Made by a program: the position numbers and the translations under genes | NCBI GenBank assembly: GCA_028274465.1 | Contig: CM051455.1 | Location: forward strand, 73,890,489-73,954,488 | From: Plantago ovata | Lineage: Eukaryota; Streptophyta; Magnoliopsida; Lamiales; Plantaginaceae | Reading direction: 5' to 3' | Length of the DNA: 64,000 bases | Shown: one piece after another, positions 33,131 through 44,065 of the stretch | How positions within the stretch are numbered: position 1 is the stretch's first letter | Layout of the letters: each line of letters starts with the position of its first letter | The notes under the pieces: model-generated | The model's database searches: none | Seen by the model: the letters and a program-made list of their open reading frames with translations, nothing else | What the model was told of the DNA's origin: nothing

Positions 33131-34537
33131 ATGCCACATACACGATATAGAGGAACACCGCTTGCTGATTCAATTGCTGAGATCGACAGAGTCTACCACC
33201 AAAGAAGGCGATTACTTCAAAGGCGTGCACTAGAGGAAATAGAGGATACCGATTTCTCTGAATCTCTACACAGTCTTTTCAAGGAAATCGACGGAATGGC
33301 AGAAGCTAGACCACTGAAAGCATGGGTTCAACCCTCCAAGGATCGTATGAGGGGACCAACGATTGTTCTTTCGTCTGCAACTCGAGATCTGGAAATCAAG
33401 AACCACGCATTCCAACAACTTCCGAGGTTCTATGGCTTAGCAAGGGAAGATGTGATGGAGAACTTGCACGATATCGATGATTTCGTCAACCAACTCCCAC
33501 GACCTGGAGCTGAAATAACAACGGATGAGTTGAGGATGAAGGTTTTTTCTATGGGGCTTGGCGACAGAGCCAAGTCATGGTTGAGTTCTCTACCAGCAGG
33601 CTCGCTGGACACTTGGGAGAAGGTTTTTTCTGCTTTCATGGAAAAATACTTCCCTCACACCTTGACTATCGCGCTAAAGGCGCAAATCACTGGATTCAAA
33701 CAGGACTATGATGAGACCATCTACACCGCGTTTGATAGGTTCCAAGACCTCACGAACAAGTGCCCTCACCATGGTTTTGAGCTTTCTGACCTAGTCCAAC
33801 ACTTCTACAATGGACTAACCTTCGAGAACCAACAAGTGGTGGATTTCCAATGCCGTGGAAATATTTGGGAGGAAACCGCAGAAGCCGTCTGGGCAGTTTT
33901 CGAAAGGCTTGCTAAGGGTTCGCAGTTCAAGGACCCAAGGGCAATGGTTAGGAGACGTGGACCTGAAGCTCCACCGACTCAAGAAGCCCCTATGTATAGG
34001 GGGAATGGGGATCAATTCGAGTGCTTTACCAACGAGTTGAAGCAAGTCTTCAAGAGCACCACTGGAACAACTGTTTCGAACGAAGTTTGCCGAATATGCA
34101 AGAAGTATGGGCATGGGGCTCATATGTGTAGATCGGAGCTTGCATATGATGATGGCAACTGGGTTCAAGGAGGCGAAGAGGAGGCCTTTGCTACAGAATT
34201 TGGTACTCAAGAAGCTAGCTACGGACAAGATGGTAGGAATCCTCGAGGTGGATTTTGGAGAAGAGGATTCCGAAACAATCAAGGATATGCACTGGCTAGC
34301 CAAACATATGGCCCTAACCAAGACCGTAGTAGGCTTAACTATGGTAATGACCACTGCGAAAACCCTGCTCCGAAAGAGCAACCGAAGTCGAAGTCGGCTC
34401 AACTGATGGAGAACTTGCAAAAAATGGTTGATCACACCCAAAGTTTCCTCAAACGTTATGAAGAAGATTCTGAGAAGACTATGGCGAGGCTTGATCGGTT
34501 GGAAGAGAGCACTGGGCTTGCCCATCAAAAGATGTAG
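33131..34537 (+). CDS. Ty3-type gag protein (A4)
   Basis: 468 codons from ATG 33131 to TAG 34535-34537. The N-terminal 56 residues (MPHTRYRGTPLADSI...) are absent from A2. The gag domain (about residues 110-270) has RAKSWLSSLPAGS, FMEKYFPHT, NKCPHHGFE and FYNGLTFEN. A complete CCHC zinc knuckle CRICKKYGHGAHMC follows near residue 320, then a Gly/Arg/Asn-rich linker and a predicted coiled-coil-like tail. The product would package element RNA into cytoplasmic particles. The protease frame follows in the same reading frame directly after the TAG, whereas in A2 gag and protease are fused, so the stop is either a mutation or a leaky stop. Confidence 0.85.
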   Translation: MPHTRYRGTPLADSIAEIDRVYHQRRRLLQRRALEEIEDTDFSESLHSLFKEIDGMAEARPLKAWVQPSKDRMRGPTIVLSSATRDLEIKNHAFQQLPRFYGLAREDVMENLHDIDDFVNQLPRPGAEITTDELRMKVFSMGLGDRAKSWLSSLPAGSLDTWEKVFSAFMEKYFPHTLTIALKAQITGFKQDYDETIYTAFDRFQDLTNKCPHHGFELSDLVQHFYNGLTFENQQVVDFQCRGNIWEETAEAVWAVFERLAKGSQFKDPRAMVRRRGPEAPPTQEAPMYRGNGDQFECFTNELKQVFKSTTGTTVSNEVCRICKKYGHGAHMCRSELAYDDGNWVQGGEEEAFATEFGTQEASYGQDGRNPRGGFWRRGFRNNQGYALASQTYGPNQDRSRLNYGNDHCENPAPKEQPKSKSAQLMENLQKMVDHTQSFLKRYEEDSEKTMARLDRLEESTGLAHQKM

Positions 34538-35140
34538 GAGTTGATCGACCGAGGAGCAAGTAGGGAGCAAGGCAAGCTGCCTAGCAACACTGAGAAGTCA
34601 ATGTCCATTACCTTGGTGGGTGATCTACCTGTTGAAATCACCATCAAGAAGGTTGCTAAGTGCGAGTGTTGCAAGGGGGAAGTGCCCCCACAGGCTAAGG
34701 AAGAAGAGAAGGACCTTGGTTCTGACGAGAGTGAAGAGGAGCAAGAGGATCCCGAGCCACTCCCTCAAAGTTTCGATGTTAAGGTCGGGATTGGTGAGCT
34801 TGAAGATGTCCGTGCCACACTAGACACGGGATCCTACTCTAATGTGCTCCCTATGAATGTGTTTGAGAAGAGTAGCCTTGAAAAACTATCTGAGCATAAG
34901 GCTATTGTGCAACTGGCGGATGGATCCTTTGTAAGACCCGAAGGCGTTGTGAAGAATGTATTGGTCAAGATTGCTGAAACTTCTGTGTACACCAATTTTG
35001 TAGTTATGCCGGCGTCTACACCTGGGATGGGGGGTGTCGTTCTCTTGGGGAGAACGTTCTTGACCAAACTACGCTCCGTGATAGACATCTACCGAAGGAC
35101 TTGCACCATTGAGGTGGATGGCAAGCGACATGTGTTGTGA
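34538..35140 (+). pseudogene. Ty3-type aspartic protease frame (A4)
   Basis: In frame with gag after a single TAG. It contains the acidic linker (SDESEEEQEDPEPLPQSFDVKVGIG), the catalytic LDTGSYSNVLP and the LLGRTFLTKL segment of retropepsins. It ends at TGA 35138-35140, where A2 reads CGA (Arg) and continues about 50 codons; the change is C to T at a CpG. The downstream tail (to about 35281) is still recognisable. The first ATG is 34541, but expression is more likely as a gag fusion. Confidence 0.75.
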
Positions 35141-35530
35141 GCCATATCTGATCCACCTGATACTTCTCACACTATTAACTATTGTGGTCTTGCTGTCTAT
35201 GTTCATTCTTATTCACAGGTTCGTGGCATGAGGAGGAGATCCATGAAGGGGAAGTCTAGTACCCTCAAGAAGAAGAGCTAGGCGCAGACAGGAGTCGAGT
35301 CAAAGACTTTAAACAATGGCGCTATCCGGGAGGCAACCCGAAGTTTTTATTGCTTTTTTACAGCTCTATTGCATGCATTCATACTTGAACAATTTACTTT
35401 TCATATGTGAATTTGTTCGTCTCTGTGTCGTATGTGCTTATGTTATGTTTGAGTGAGATTTTTTCGAGTGGTTTTATGAGAAAAATGGTTTAGGGGATTA
35501 AAAACCGCGTTTTTTGTCGAAAGTTTCATC

Positions 35531-35634
35531 TCCCCACCTCAGGAGGTGGGGGGCGAATCGCCCCACAAGTCCAGAGAGCTCAACGCTCTCTGGACGCGCG
35601 GGCGATTCGCCCCGCATGGGGCGACTCGCCCCAC
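35531..35634 (+). promoter_or_regulatory. Internal palindrome cluster of A4
   Basis: Four adjacent inverted repeats: CCCACCTC-AG-GAGGTGGG, TGGGGGGCGAATCGCCCCACA, CCAGAGAGC-TCAAC-GCTCTCTGG and two overlapping GGGCGA(T/C)TCGCCC types. They resemble the LTR U3 cluster but lie inside the element, followed by a C/T-rich stretch (35660-35730) and no TATA box. A second promoter or a transduced LTR piece are both possible. Confidence 0.45.
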
Positions 35635-36373
35635 GGACTCTACAGGTCAAAAACGCGGAAATCCTCTTTCTCCTCATTTCTTCATCTCTTCACCCTTGTT
35701 ACTCCCCAAAAAACCGAAACTCGCGAAAATATCTTCAACTCTTCATAAAACCTTTATTTCTCCACCAAATTTAGTGTTCTATAGCTTCAATCGAAGCCCA
35801 TTACGTGCTCCTACGTTTCATCCGAACAGATTTCACCCTAGTGCATTCGTTTTTTAGATCTAATTTATCTTCTTATGAACTCTAATTTTTCAAATTTGGG
35901 GGTTTTCTAATTTGAGCTTCAATTAGGCTTATATGATGTATGGGTAGGTTGTTTGTGTGATTAGAAGCATTATTTACTATCAATTGCATGCTCAATTATG
36001 CTTGAATTGTTGATTTGAGAATTTTGCTACTAGATGTTTTTATCTTGTTATGCAATGTATCTTTTTCTTCGATTCCTTATATATGATTGTGTTTACTGAT
36101 GTAATAATGATGGATATGATGGTAGAATGCATAATTGTTGGGTATGAGGGTTTATGATGGTAGAATTTTTCGCTACTATGGTATGAATTGAGCCTTATTA
36201 TTTAGGTTATTTGTTATCTAGCAAGAGCGTAATGCGATATGCGCATGTCGAATTTATTTTGGTATGTTGCATATTAGTAGCTAGAATAGACATGAAGGAT
36301 TTGCGGAGTTCGATTGTTGATTTTATCACTCGTGTGTTTAGTTCTTACATTAGCATATGCATGAGTCAGTTTT

Positions 36374-36790
36374 GTGTCATACGAGGTACTAACTGTTGTT
36401 TGTAGGAACCATGCCAAGGGAGAGGAGCACTCCCGTTTGATTACTATGAAGTATTGGAAGGGGATCGATTACAACCATGTCAAGGAGAGTTATCTCGTTA
36501 GAGGTGCGTTCGAGCCACGGGCTCTTGCAACAACGTCGCGGATTATCCAAAAGGAGGAGCTAGAGTACACTTGGAGTAAGGACTCCTATGCCTATTCATG
36601 CACCACTGAAGGGACAGAAATAATTATTACGTCAGCAATCTATCACAAGACTGCAAAGTTCGAGTGAATAGGAAGGCACCGGGACGATCTCGCCACAACG
36701 GATTCAGTCTTGAGTCGACAGTGGCTAGAAGGTGCCGAAGCGCTAGCTTGGTTCCAAAACATAATGACATGGGTGCCCAGCCCCTCTTAG
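36374..36790 (+). pseudogene. Degenerate second ORF of A4, unrecognised
   Basis: A frame open at 36374-36664 (motifs KYWKGIDYNHVKESYLVRG, EPRALATTSRI) continues after one TGA (36665-36667) to TAG at 36788-36790 (SRQWLEGAEALAWFQNIM). An ATG at 36411 directly follows a TTGTTTGTAG/GA sequence that could be a 3' splice site, but its own frame closes after nine codons, suggesting a frameshift. No domain recognised. The position, between protease and 3' LTR, is where env-like ORFs sit in Athila-type elements; I did not see transmembrane segments. Confidence 0.35.
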
Positions 36791-36991
36791 GGGTGCCCCT
36801 TGACTGCCTCTAAAGGGAGCATCATATAGACATCAGGGGCATCAACCGTAGAGAATGTGGTCGACATTGGAAAAAATGGTAGAAGACTTCTGAGTATCCG
36901 AGCAGCTTACTGTAACCTCCTCGGGCTGTAAAACGTTGGAGAGGGAGGCTCTGATACCACTGCTCTTTCCCCTTCAACAGTTCACAGCCTA

Positions 36992-37201
36992 TTGGAGGGA
37001 TACAGGATGGAGGATTCCATAACAGCGGCATCTAATCTTGAGGATTCTATTCAACGATGCAACTCTACTGGTGACGATGGTGATGACAGTAGTGACAATG
37101 AAGGCCATACGGACAATGATGATATAGATGGAGGAGTTGTTCCTATCCGGTCTATTAATGGAACTACTGCCCCTACCACAAGCCTTGATGATCACCTATA
37201 A
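36992..37201 (+). other. Short acidic ORF in A4, doubtful
   Basis: A 69-codon frame with an Asp-rich stretch (GDDGDDSSDNEGHTDNDDID). It may be the end of the same decayed second ORF. No homologue recognised. Confidence 0.2.
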
Positions 37202-38067
37202 GGCTCCCAGAGCAGTCCCAATAACTCACAAGCAGCATACTCAGCCGACCGAGGCCAAACCATGCGGTAACATCTAGTATCACATCTTATTTCCTCATTT
37301 TCTTACTGGTAGAGACTAGCGTTAAATTCATGAGGGGGGGTGGGATTTAAGTGAACTAGAGTTGTTAGTTTGGAGCTTGCCATTGATGGTTTAGAGCTTA
37401 GAATTGGTAGGTTGAGTATAGTACCTTATATGTTTTATCCGTCTGCATTTGCATTTGCACGTTTACTCCTTTCTTAGTTTTTAGGTTGCATTCACTACAT
37501 TCATCCTAGGATAGACTTGCATGTTTTATATGGAGTTTATTGCCCAATTTTTTGAACTTTTTTATTGGGTAGATCAACTAACTATGCCATTAATCATATG
37601 TTTCATCTCTATGAATTTGTTTGAGGTTTTTCTCGCTTGGCTTGTCACATTTATGTATTGCACTTAGTTAAGCTTGGTAGTCTCGACATCACTTAGTGGT
37701 GTTTTCTCTACTGCGGTTCACGAAGGCCTTTATAATAGGATGATGCATGTTAGGGTCTTATGGTTGTTTTCCCGAGTAATTATGTACCTAAGAGGCAACA
37801 AGTCTTCACCATGCTTTGAGATTGCTAAATTCCTAGGAAGGAGGTAGTGTGAGGTTGTGTGATCCTTTGTTTGCAACCTATTCTTTCGAATAGGTTTGGG
37901 GAGGGGGTTACACTATCATTAGACTTGTTTTTCGTTTTCAGTTCTTTGTTGTGAGTTTATTTTTCCTTTCTCGTAAATTTTGTACTCCAACCTATTCTTT
38001 TGAATTGGTTTGGGGAAGTCGTTCGTGTGTCATTTTTGTTTCTCTTTTCGTTGTGCTACTGCTGGCT

Positions 38068-38190
38068 AAAAAAAATCGAAAAAAAAGAGAAAAAGGAAAT
38101 TTTCCAGAAAAAAAAGAAAAAAAGAAACTGGAAAAGAAAAAATAAAAGAAAAGACCCCAAAAAAGCAAAGAAGGGTCCAAAAAAGAAAGC
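38068..38190 (+). repeat. Long purine tract (A4 copy)
   Basis: About 120 bases of A/G, homologous to 2220-2342 and 3437-3557. It is preceded by two CCTATTC-(4)-GAATAGG-type small hairpins (37878-37898, 37989-38009), each followed by GTTTGGGGA. Confidence 0.75.
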
Positions 38191-38783
38191 CAAATAGCAG
38201 TTTAGCAACGTGTTGTGTCTCATTTTCCAATTCTTGTAATGTTCGTAATCGTGTTGTAATTTTCTATTTTGTCTTTTGTTTTTGAGTGTCATCTATTCTA
38301 GACCACCCTCGTCCTGCCATTCAGGAAGTGGTGAATAGCTTAAGACTTGCTTGAGAGATGGGTAGAATAGGGGAGTGTTCTCTTTTATAGGGAACCCTCC
38401 TTCGTTTGATGAGAGCCAGTACTGGTTCGACCTCTTTGAGGAAAAGTCTTAACTTGGTAAACAGCAGTAAGTCCTCAGTTTCATAGGCACGGGACAACCA
38501 TTCGTATCTTAACATGTTTCATTACGTCGTCACTGACTAGGTCCAGGTAGAGAATGTTACGAAAGACTATCTTGTCTTCACATAAGTGCTTACGTGAATG
38601 TCTATGAGTCAGTCGAGGCATTCTTCAACCTATATTCATGTTTTGATTTATATGTTTCTTGTTCATATGTTTTTTGATAGATTCGGTAGATTAGTTCATT
38701 TTATTTGGCATGAGACTCCATTTTGTGTGTTGCATTGTTTTTTTTGCATTAGAGTCTAGCTTAGTTGCTTGAGGACAAACAAA

Positions 38784-38801
38784 GGTTCGGTTTGGGGAGT
38801 T
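38784..38801 (+). promoter_or_regulatory. Polypurine tract of A4
   Basis: GGTTCGGTTTGGGGAGTT lies immediately before the 3' LTR start. Confidence 0.8.
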
Positions 38802-40048
38802 TGATGAATGTGTATTTTACACTTTCATTTGAGTCTTTTTCACCTATTTAGCTATCCTCTAAGTTAATTTAGCTATATTTTAGTGCATTTTATTAGAATA
38901 GTGTCACGTTTCCCTTTAGTTTTTATTTTACAGGTTTTGGTTGAAAAATGAGGTTTCCGGGCAATTATATTGAAGTAGACAAGGAATTGGTGTTCCAGAA
39001 GCCTAATTGGAGTATCTGAAAGATTCTGGATAGGATTTGAAGTCTAGGGGTCGAATCTGGAGGCTAGAAGGTCACTAGAAGTCAGAAACCGAGTCCGAAA
39101 AGGGGAAGAAATCCAAAAATGCGTCGAAAACGCGTATCTGGCCGAAATTTACTCCCGGGCGAGTCGCCCGGGATGTGGGGCGAATCGCCCCACACCAGGC
39201 GAATCGCCCGGTGTGTGGGGCCCTTCGCCCCACACAATTCGAAGCCTATATATAGTTGCTCAGTTTTTCATACTTTTCCAGACCTTTTCTCTCACCTTTC
39301 TCTGTAGTTTTAGGTAGGAATTTCCCAGAGCCTGTTCTGGGGGTTCTTAGCTTAGGAGATACTTTTTCTTAGCAGTTTGGAGCTTGTAAGATCGCGATTC
39401 TTCGGAGATTGACAACCTTCGGTAACTTTGTATCTTACAGTTTTTCTACTTATTTTTATATATCTTTCATCATGTTTCATTCATTCGTGGTATGATTTCT
39501 GTTGATTGCATGACAACTATGAGTAGTTAAACTTCTCGTTGGTGATAGTATGTGATTTCTTGGCGAAGGGTTAATAATTATGCTAATGGCTATATCGCGC
39601 ATTATACCTAGAGTTATTGCTTTATTTCTTTGATCTATCTAAATCTCTATCTTCGTATTGTTGAATAATTATTGAACACAATTGGACAATTCATTGATCT
39701 TTTGATCTATCTAAATCTATATCTTCGTAGTGTTGAATAATTACAATTGGACAACTCATTGATCAAAGATCTCTATGCAAAATCGGAGAATTTATGCATG
39801 ATTATTAACCTGCTATGCTTTGAATGACCATACTATCACCAATCTCCATTATCTGTTAAGAAAAACTTTTGCTAAGTCTGTTGTTGATTATAGTCTTAAG
39901 TTAGATTAGATCAAGCTAGTTTATAGTCCTTAAGATCGACACTCGAGGTTATTCTACTGCTACACTACGGTTTTCGTTGTAGTTGAGGAATTCCCTTGGC
40001 TAAATACAATTTTATTTGATTAATCGAACCCGACAATTCCAACGTTCA
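38802..40048 (+). mobile_element. 3' LTR of A4 (last 3 bp in the gap)
   Basis: It starts TGATGAATGTG and reads to CAACGTTCA before the N run. Palindrome cluster 39153-39236 and TATA box 39247-39255 are as in the 5' LTR. Confidence 0.92.
39153..39255 (+). promoter_or_regulatory. U3 palindrome cluster and TATA box (A4 3' LTR)
   Basis: Same arrangement as the 5' LTR copy. Here it would lie near the 3' end of the element's genomic RNA. Confidence 0.55.
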
Positions 40049-40148
40049 NNNNNNNNNNNNNNNNNNNNNNNNNNNNNNNNNNNNNNNNNNNNNNNNNNNN
40101 NNNNNNNNNNNNNNNNNNNNNNNNNNNNNNNNNNNNNNNNNNNNNNNN
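40049..40148. other. Assembly gap (100 N)
   Basis: Exactly 100 N, the usual placeholder for a gap of unknown size. It falls between the 3' LTR of A4 and the remainder of the B3 LTR. Confidence 0.99.
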
Positions 40149-40193
40149 TGCATGCCCTTAATAAAGACTGTCTCTAGGACATATACACTATCA
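40149..40193 (-). mobile_element. 3' LTR of B3, inner end
   Basis: The last 45 bp of the B LTR (TGCATGCCC...ACACTATCA), adjoining the polypurine tract at 40194-40208. Confidence 0.85.
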
Positions 40194-40208
40194 ATCTCCC
40201 ACTTGGAC

Positions 40209-41859
40209 TAGAACCCGTCACATTTATGCTAATACCTAGATTAGCATAATATCTTACGGTGGACATCCACTGATGAGACTGTTGATGAAAAGGATCTGCC
40301 ACGTTTTCGTCACATCTGAACAACATTTTTAATTATGGTTTTCACCAAACACCAAGAACATTTCCTTAGTCCGTCGAGGTACTTAAGAATGTTCTTTACA
40401 GCAGTCCAGTGAGGTACTCCGGATTCGTTGGGTCGCACAGTAACACTAGCGCATATGCCACATCTGGCCTTGTGCAATCATTGCATACATATAGACCCTA
40501 CTGCCGAAGCATAGGGCACACAGTCATTGCCTTCTTTAATCACCAGTTTTTGGACTATCCTTAACTCATAGCACGATCCCATGCTAGCTGGGAGAGAAAG
40601 CCTCTCTTTGAGTCGTCCATCTTATAACGCTTCAGTATTTTGTCGATGTAGGTGGACTGTGTCAATCCTAACATCCTCTTGGATCTATCTCTATAGATCT
40701 TTATCCCTAGGATGTAGTTCGCTTCACCCAAGTCCTTCATTGAGAAGGTACTTGATAACCAAACTTTACTCTTCTAGCATAGAGACATTGTTTCCCATGA
40801 TCAAAATGTCATCAACATAAATGATCATGAAATGACTCCCTTGTCGTTGTGCCTAGTGTAGACACAAGGATCTTCTACGCTTCTGACGAAGTCAAACAAT
40901 TTGACAGCTTCATCAAAGCGGATATTCCAGCTCCTAGACGCTTGCTTTAGCCCATAGATGGATCTCTGTAATTTGCATACAGCAGTTGGCCTGGTTTTAC
41001 TAATAAAACTTTCCGGCTGTACCATATAGACCTCTTCCTCAAGGTTGCCATTGAGGAAGGCAGTCTTTACATCCATCTGCCAGATCTCATAAACATAGTA
41101 GGCAGCTATCGCAAGTAGAATTCGAATAGACTTCAACTTTGCTACTGGTGAAAAGGTTTCATCGTAATCGATGCCATACCTTTGTGTGTAGCCTTTCGCC
41201 ACAAGTCTAGCCTTGTACATTTGTACCTTGCCATCGACATCTGTCTTTCGTTTAAAGACCCATTTGCACCCAATATGTCTAACCCCTTGGGGCAAGTCTA
41301 CCAAGCTCCAAACTTGGTTCAGGTACATGGAGTCCATTTCCAATTCCATGGCCTCTTGCCGTTTGTCTGAGTCAATATCATTTATTGCCTCTTTGTAGGT
41401 CTCGAGGTCTTCCCGATCTGATAAGCCAACATCAAGTTCACTGATGTCTTCTATCATAAGGCTTTGCTTCTGAGGTCCTTTTGGGATCCTCTTCGACCTA
41501 CGGAGCTCGACTGGTGCTACTGTCGATGTTTCTGGTGCTTTTCTTTTCTGGCTTCGTGTAACACGAACATTATCAGTGGGTACTGATGCAGCCGGTCGCG
41601 CGTCGCGACCCTGTTCCCTAGCGGGAGGCTGCTCTTGTGCAACTTGTTGCACAGGTTGATTGACAACGGGTTCTATTGGTGTGGTTTCAACTGTTGATCT
41701 AATCAAAGGACTCCCACTGACTATGACATGCCTAGCAAGTGTCATATCGTTACCCTTGTCTGCTTCGAAAGCTCCCACTGAACTTGAGTTCAAATCAGAA
41801 GATTTAGAGAACTCATGTTCGCGCGTGTCAAAGTCTTGGATTTCTTCAAGTTCTATCAT
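40209..41859 (-). pseudogene. Copia reverse transcriptase remnant (B3)
   Basis: The minus-strand frame 41859-40825 covers the acidic/Ser-rich linker (RRSKRIPKGPQ) and RT motifs CKWVFKRK, KARLVAKGYTQ, DETFSPVAKLKS, QMDVKTAFLNG (first catalytic Asp), VYMVQP and KLQRSIYGLKQASRSW. IYVDDILI (second and third Asp) follows near 40826-40803, just after a frameshift. The connection and RNase H part (to 40209) is recognisable only in pieces (GSIMYAMNCTRPDVAYA-like near 40500) with several indels. Non-functional but more complete than B1. Confidence 0.85.
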
Positions 41860-41894
41860 ATCATCTAACCTCTCTTCTTCGAGGTATTCTGCTT

Positions 41895-43136
41895 CTAAAA
41901 CTTGACGTTTCTAGATACTATCACCTTGTGATCTTCAGCATGATAGAATTCATAGCCTCTCGTCTGACGAGGATAGCCTATGAAATATACTTTCACACCC
42001 TTAGCATCTAACTTATCAGTGAGCATCAGTTTGACTATCGCAGGACAGCCCCAAGGTCTAAGATAGCCCAGTGAGGGCTTCTTTCCTTTCCATAACTCAT
42101 AAGGAGTTTTCTCCACTGATTTAGATGGTACACGGTTCAGAATGTAGATTGCAGTTTGTAGCGCATACCCCCATAGATATTTTGGAAGAGTCGAGAATCC
42201 AATCATTAATCTCACCATGTCTAACAGGGTTCGATTCCTTCTCTCAAACACACCATTTAATTGTGGTGTTCCAGGAGGGGTCCATTGCGATTGAATTCCA
42301 TTCTCCTTCAAGTAGTCGATAAATTCTTCACTAAGGTATTCACCTCCTCGATCTGATCGAAGAGTGACTATCCTTAGGTTCAATTCATTCTCGACCTCAT
42401 TCCTAAACTCCTTGAATTTCCCAAAGGTCTCAGATTTATTCTTCATAAGATAAATATATCCATAACTTGAGAAATCGTCAGTAAAGGTAACGAAGTAAGG
42501 ATAATCTCCACGTGCTTGGACTTTAAAAGGTCCACATACATCGGTATGTATGAGCTCTAAGAAGCGACTAGCACGAACACCTTGTCCAACAAAAGGTTTG
42601 TTCGTCATCTTACCCTTAACACATGATTCGCATGTACCATATGATTCAAAATCAAATGGTTCTAAGTAGTCCAACTTCCTTAGTCTTTGAATCCTTGTTT
42701 CACTGATATGACCTAGCCGACAATGCCATAGATAAGATGGATTATTCTTCTTACTTGAAGACGGTTGTATGTTATGTATTTGAAATAAAGGCAGACTACT
42801 TTGCAAAATATATAAACCATTCACTAAGCGAGCTTTTCCATAATACTGGTCATTTAACGAAAAATAACAAGTATTATTAGAATATCGAAAGGAAAACCCA
42901 AATTGTCCAACAATGGAATGAAAATAATATTTCTGACAATGGATGGAACAAAATAAACGTTATCAAGTTCTAAACATTGTCCTGATGGTAAATCTATCTT
43001 GCAGCGTCCAACGCGTTTGGCTTCAACTGGATTGCCGTTCCCAACATGCAAGTCGATTTCACCTTGCTTGACTAGCCTGTGATCAATTAAACCCTGCACA
43101 TTATTACAAATGTGTGAGCCACAGGCTGTATCTAAT
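41895..43136 (-). pseudogene. Copia protease-integrase remnant (B3)
   Basis: 43136-42854 encodes the protease start LDTACGSHICNNVQGL. The frame 42824-41895 encodes the integrase zinc-binding region (WHCRLGHI...CESCVKGK) and a catalytic core with all three acidic residues present ([27 protein letters not shown]). Frameshifts separate it from protease (near 42830) and from RT (near 41893). Confidence 0.85.
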
Positions 43137-44065
43137 ACCTAACCATTGGAGTCAAAAGTAGTCATGTTTATTTCAATAACACTCATACCTGAGCTAGAAG
43201 CCGGCGGCTTCTTAGCTTGATCTGCCCTTAGCTTAGGGCAATCTTTCTTCCAATGCCCTTTGTGCTTACAGAAAAGACATTCATTTGTGCGTACCATTCC
43301 GCTTCTCTTGAACTTCCTTTTCTGGTTCAGACGCTTAGGCTTATCACTCGAAGTGTTAGCCTTGGCTCCCGACTTTCCCTTACCCTTAGCACCTTTGTTT
43401 CTCGGGTTTGGGTTAGACGGTTGCCCAACGTACATGATCGATTTCTCCTTCTTACGAAGAGTTTGATCATATGTCTTCAGCAGATTATGGAGCTCGGGCA
43501 GTGTAACGTCCTTCGCATTCATCGTGTAGTTAATGATGAATTGCGAATACGAACTCGGCAATGATTGAAGGACAACGATCACCATGATCTTATTCTCCAG
43601 CTTGACACCGGCATCGACAAGCTTCTCAAAGAGACCAATCATTTTGAGAACATGTTCAGACATGTTCCCTACTTCATTGAGCTTGCATCTGTGTATCTCT
43701 TTGATCAAATCAAATTCAACACTTCTGGTTGTCGTCTTAAAGAGCGACTCAAGATGCTTCAGCATCTCATACGGCAACATGCTTTCATGTTGTCTCTGCA
43801 GCTCATTGCTCATTGCCGCCAACATAATACACTGCACAGATCTAGCATCCTCATGATGCTTATCAGACTTTGCTTTGTTGGCTTGATTCCAAGCAGCAAC
43901 TTGATTGACAGTCTGATTCTCGGGACACACGGGAATGACCTCGTCCAAGACGTACTCAATCTTTTTGTACCTCAGCACCAAACGAATATTCCTGATCCAA
44001 TCTAGGAAGTTTGGTCCGGTTAAAATTTGCTTCTCTAAGACAGCACGGAGCGAGATACTCGCCAT
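43137..44065 (-). pseudogene. Copia gag (B3), ended by a TGG-to-TAG change
   Basis: It starts at ATG 44065 (MASISLRAVLEKQILTG). The gag polyprotein N-terminal domain (LDWIRNIRLVLRY, AMSNELQRQHESM, FDLIKEIHRCKL, VLQSLPSSY) is followed by a Lys/Gly-rich region and the zinc knuckle CLFCKHKGHWKKDC. The frame ends at TAG 43139-43137; B1 has TGG (Trp) at this place, and the protease continues in frame beyond it. A single G-to-A change therefore separates gag from the rest. Confidence 0.85.

Larger units (their letters stand above)
31730..40048 (+). mobile_element. Full-length non-autonomous Ty3-type element A4
   Basis: Order: 5' LTR (31730-32983), tRNA-Asp-type primer site (32987-33004), gag ORF (33131-34537), protease frame (34538-35140), a 3.6-kb 3' region with an internal palindrome cluster, a degenerate second ORF and a purine tract, polypurine tract (38784-38801), 3' LTR (38802-40048, last 3 bp lost in the gap). 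No RT, RNase H or integrase. The two LTRs share private variants, so they belong together. The 5' flank GTTAT is the likely target duplication; its partner falls in the gap. Confidence 0.9.
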
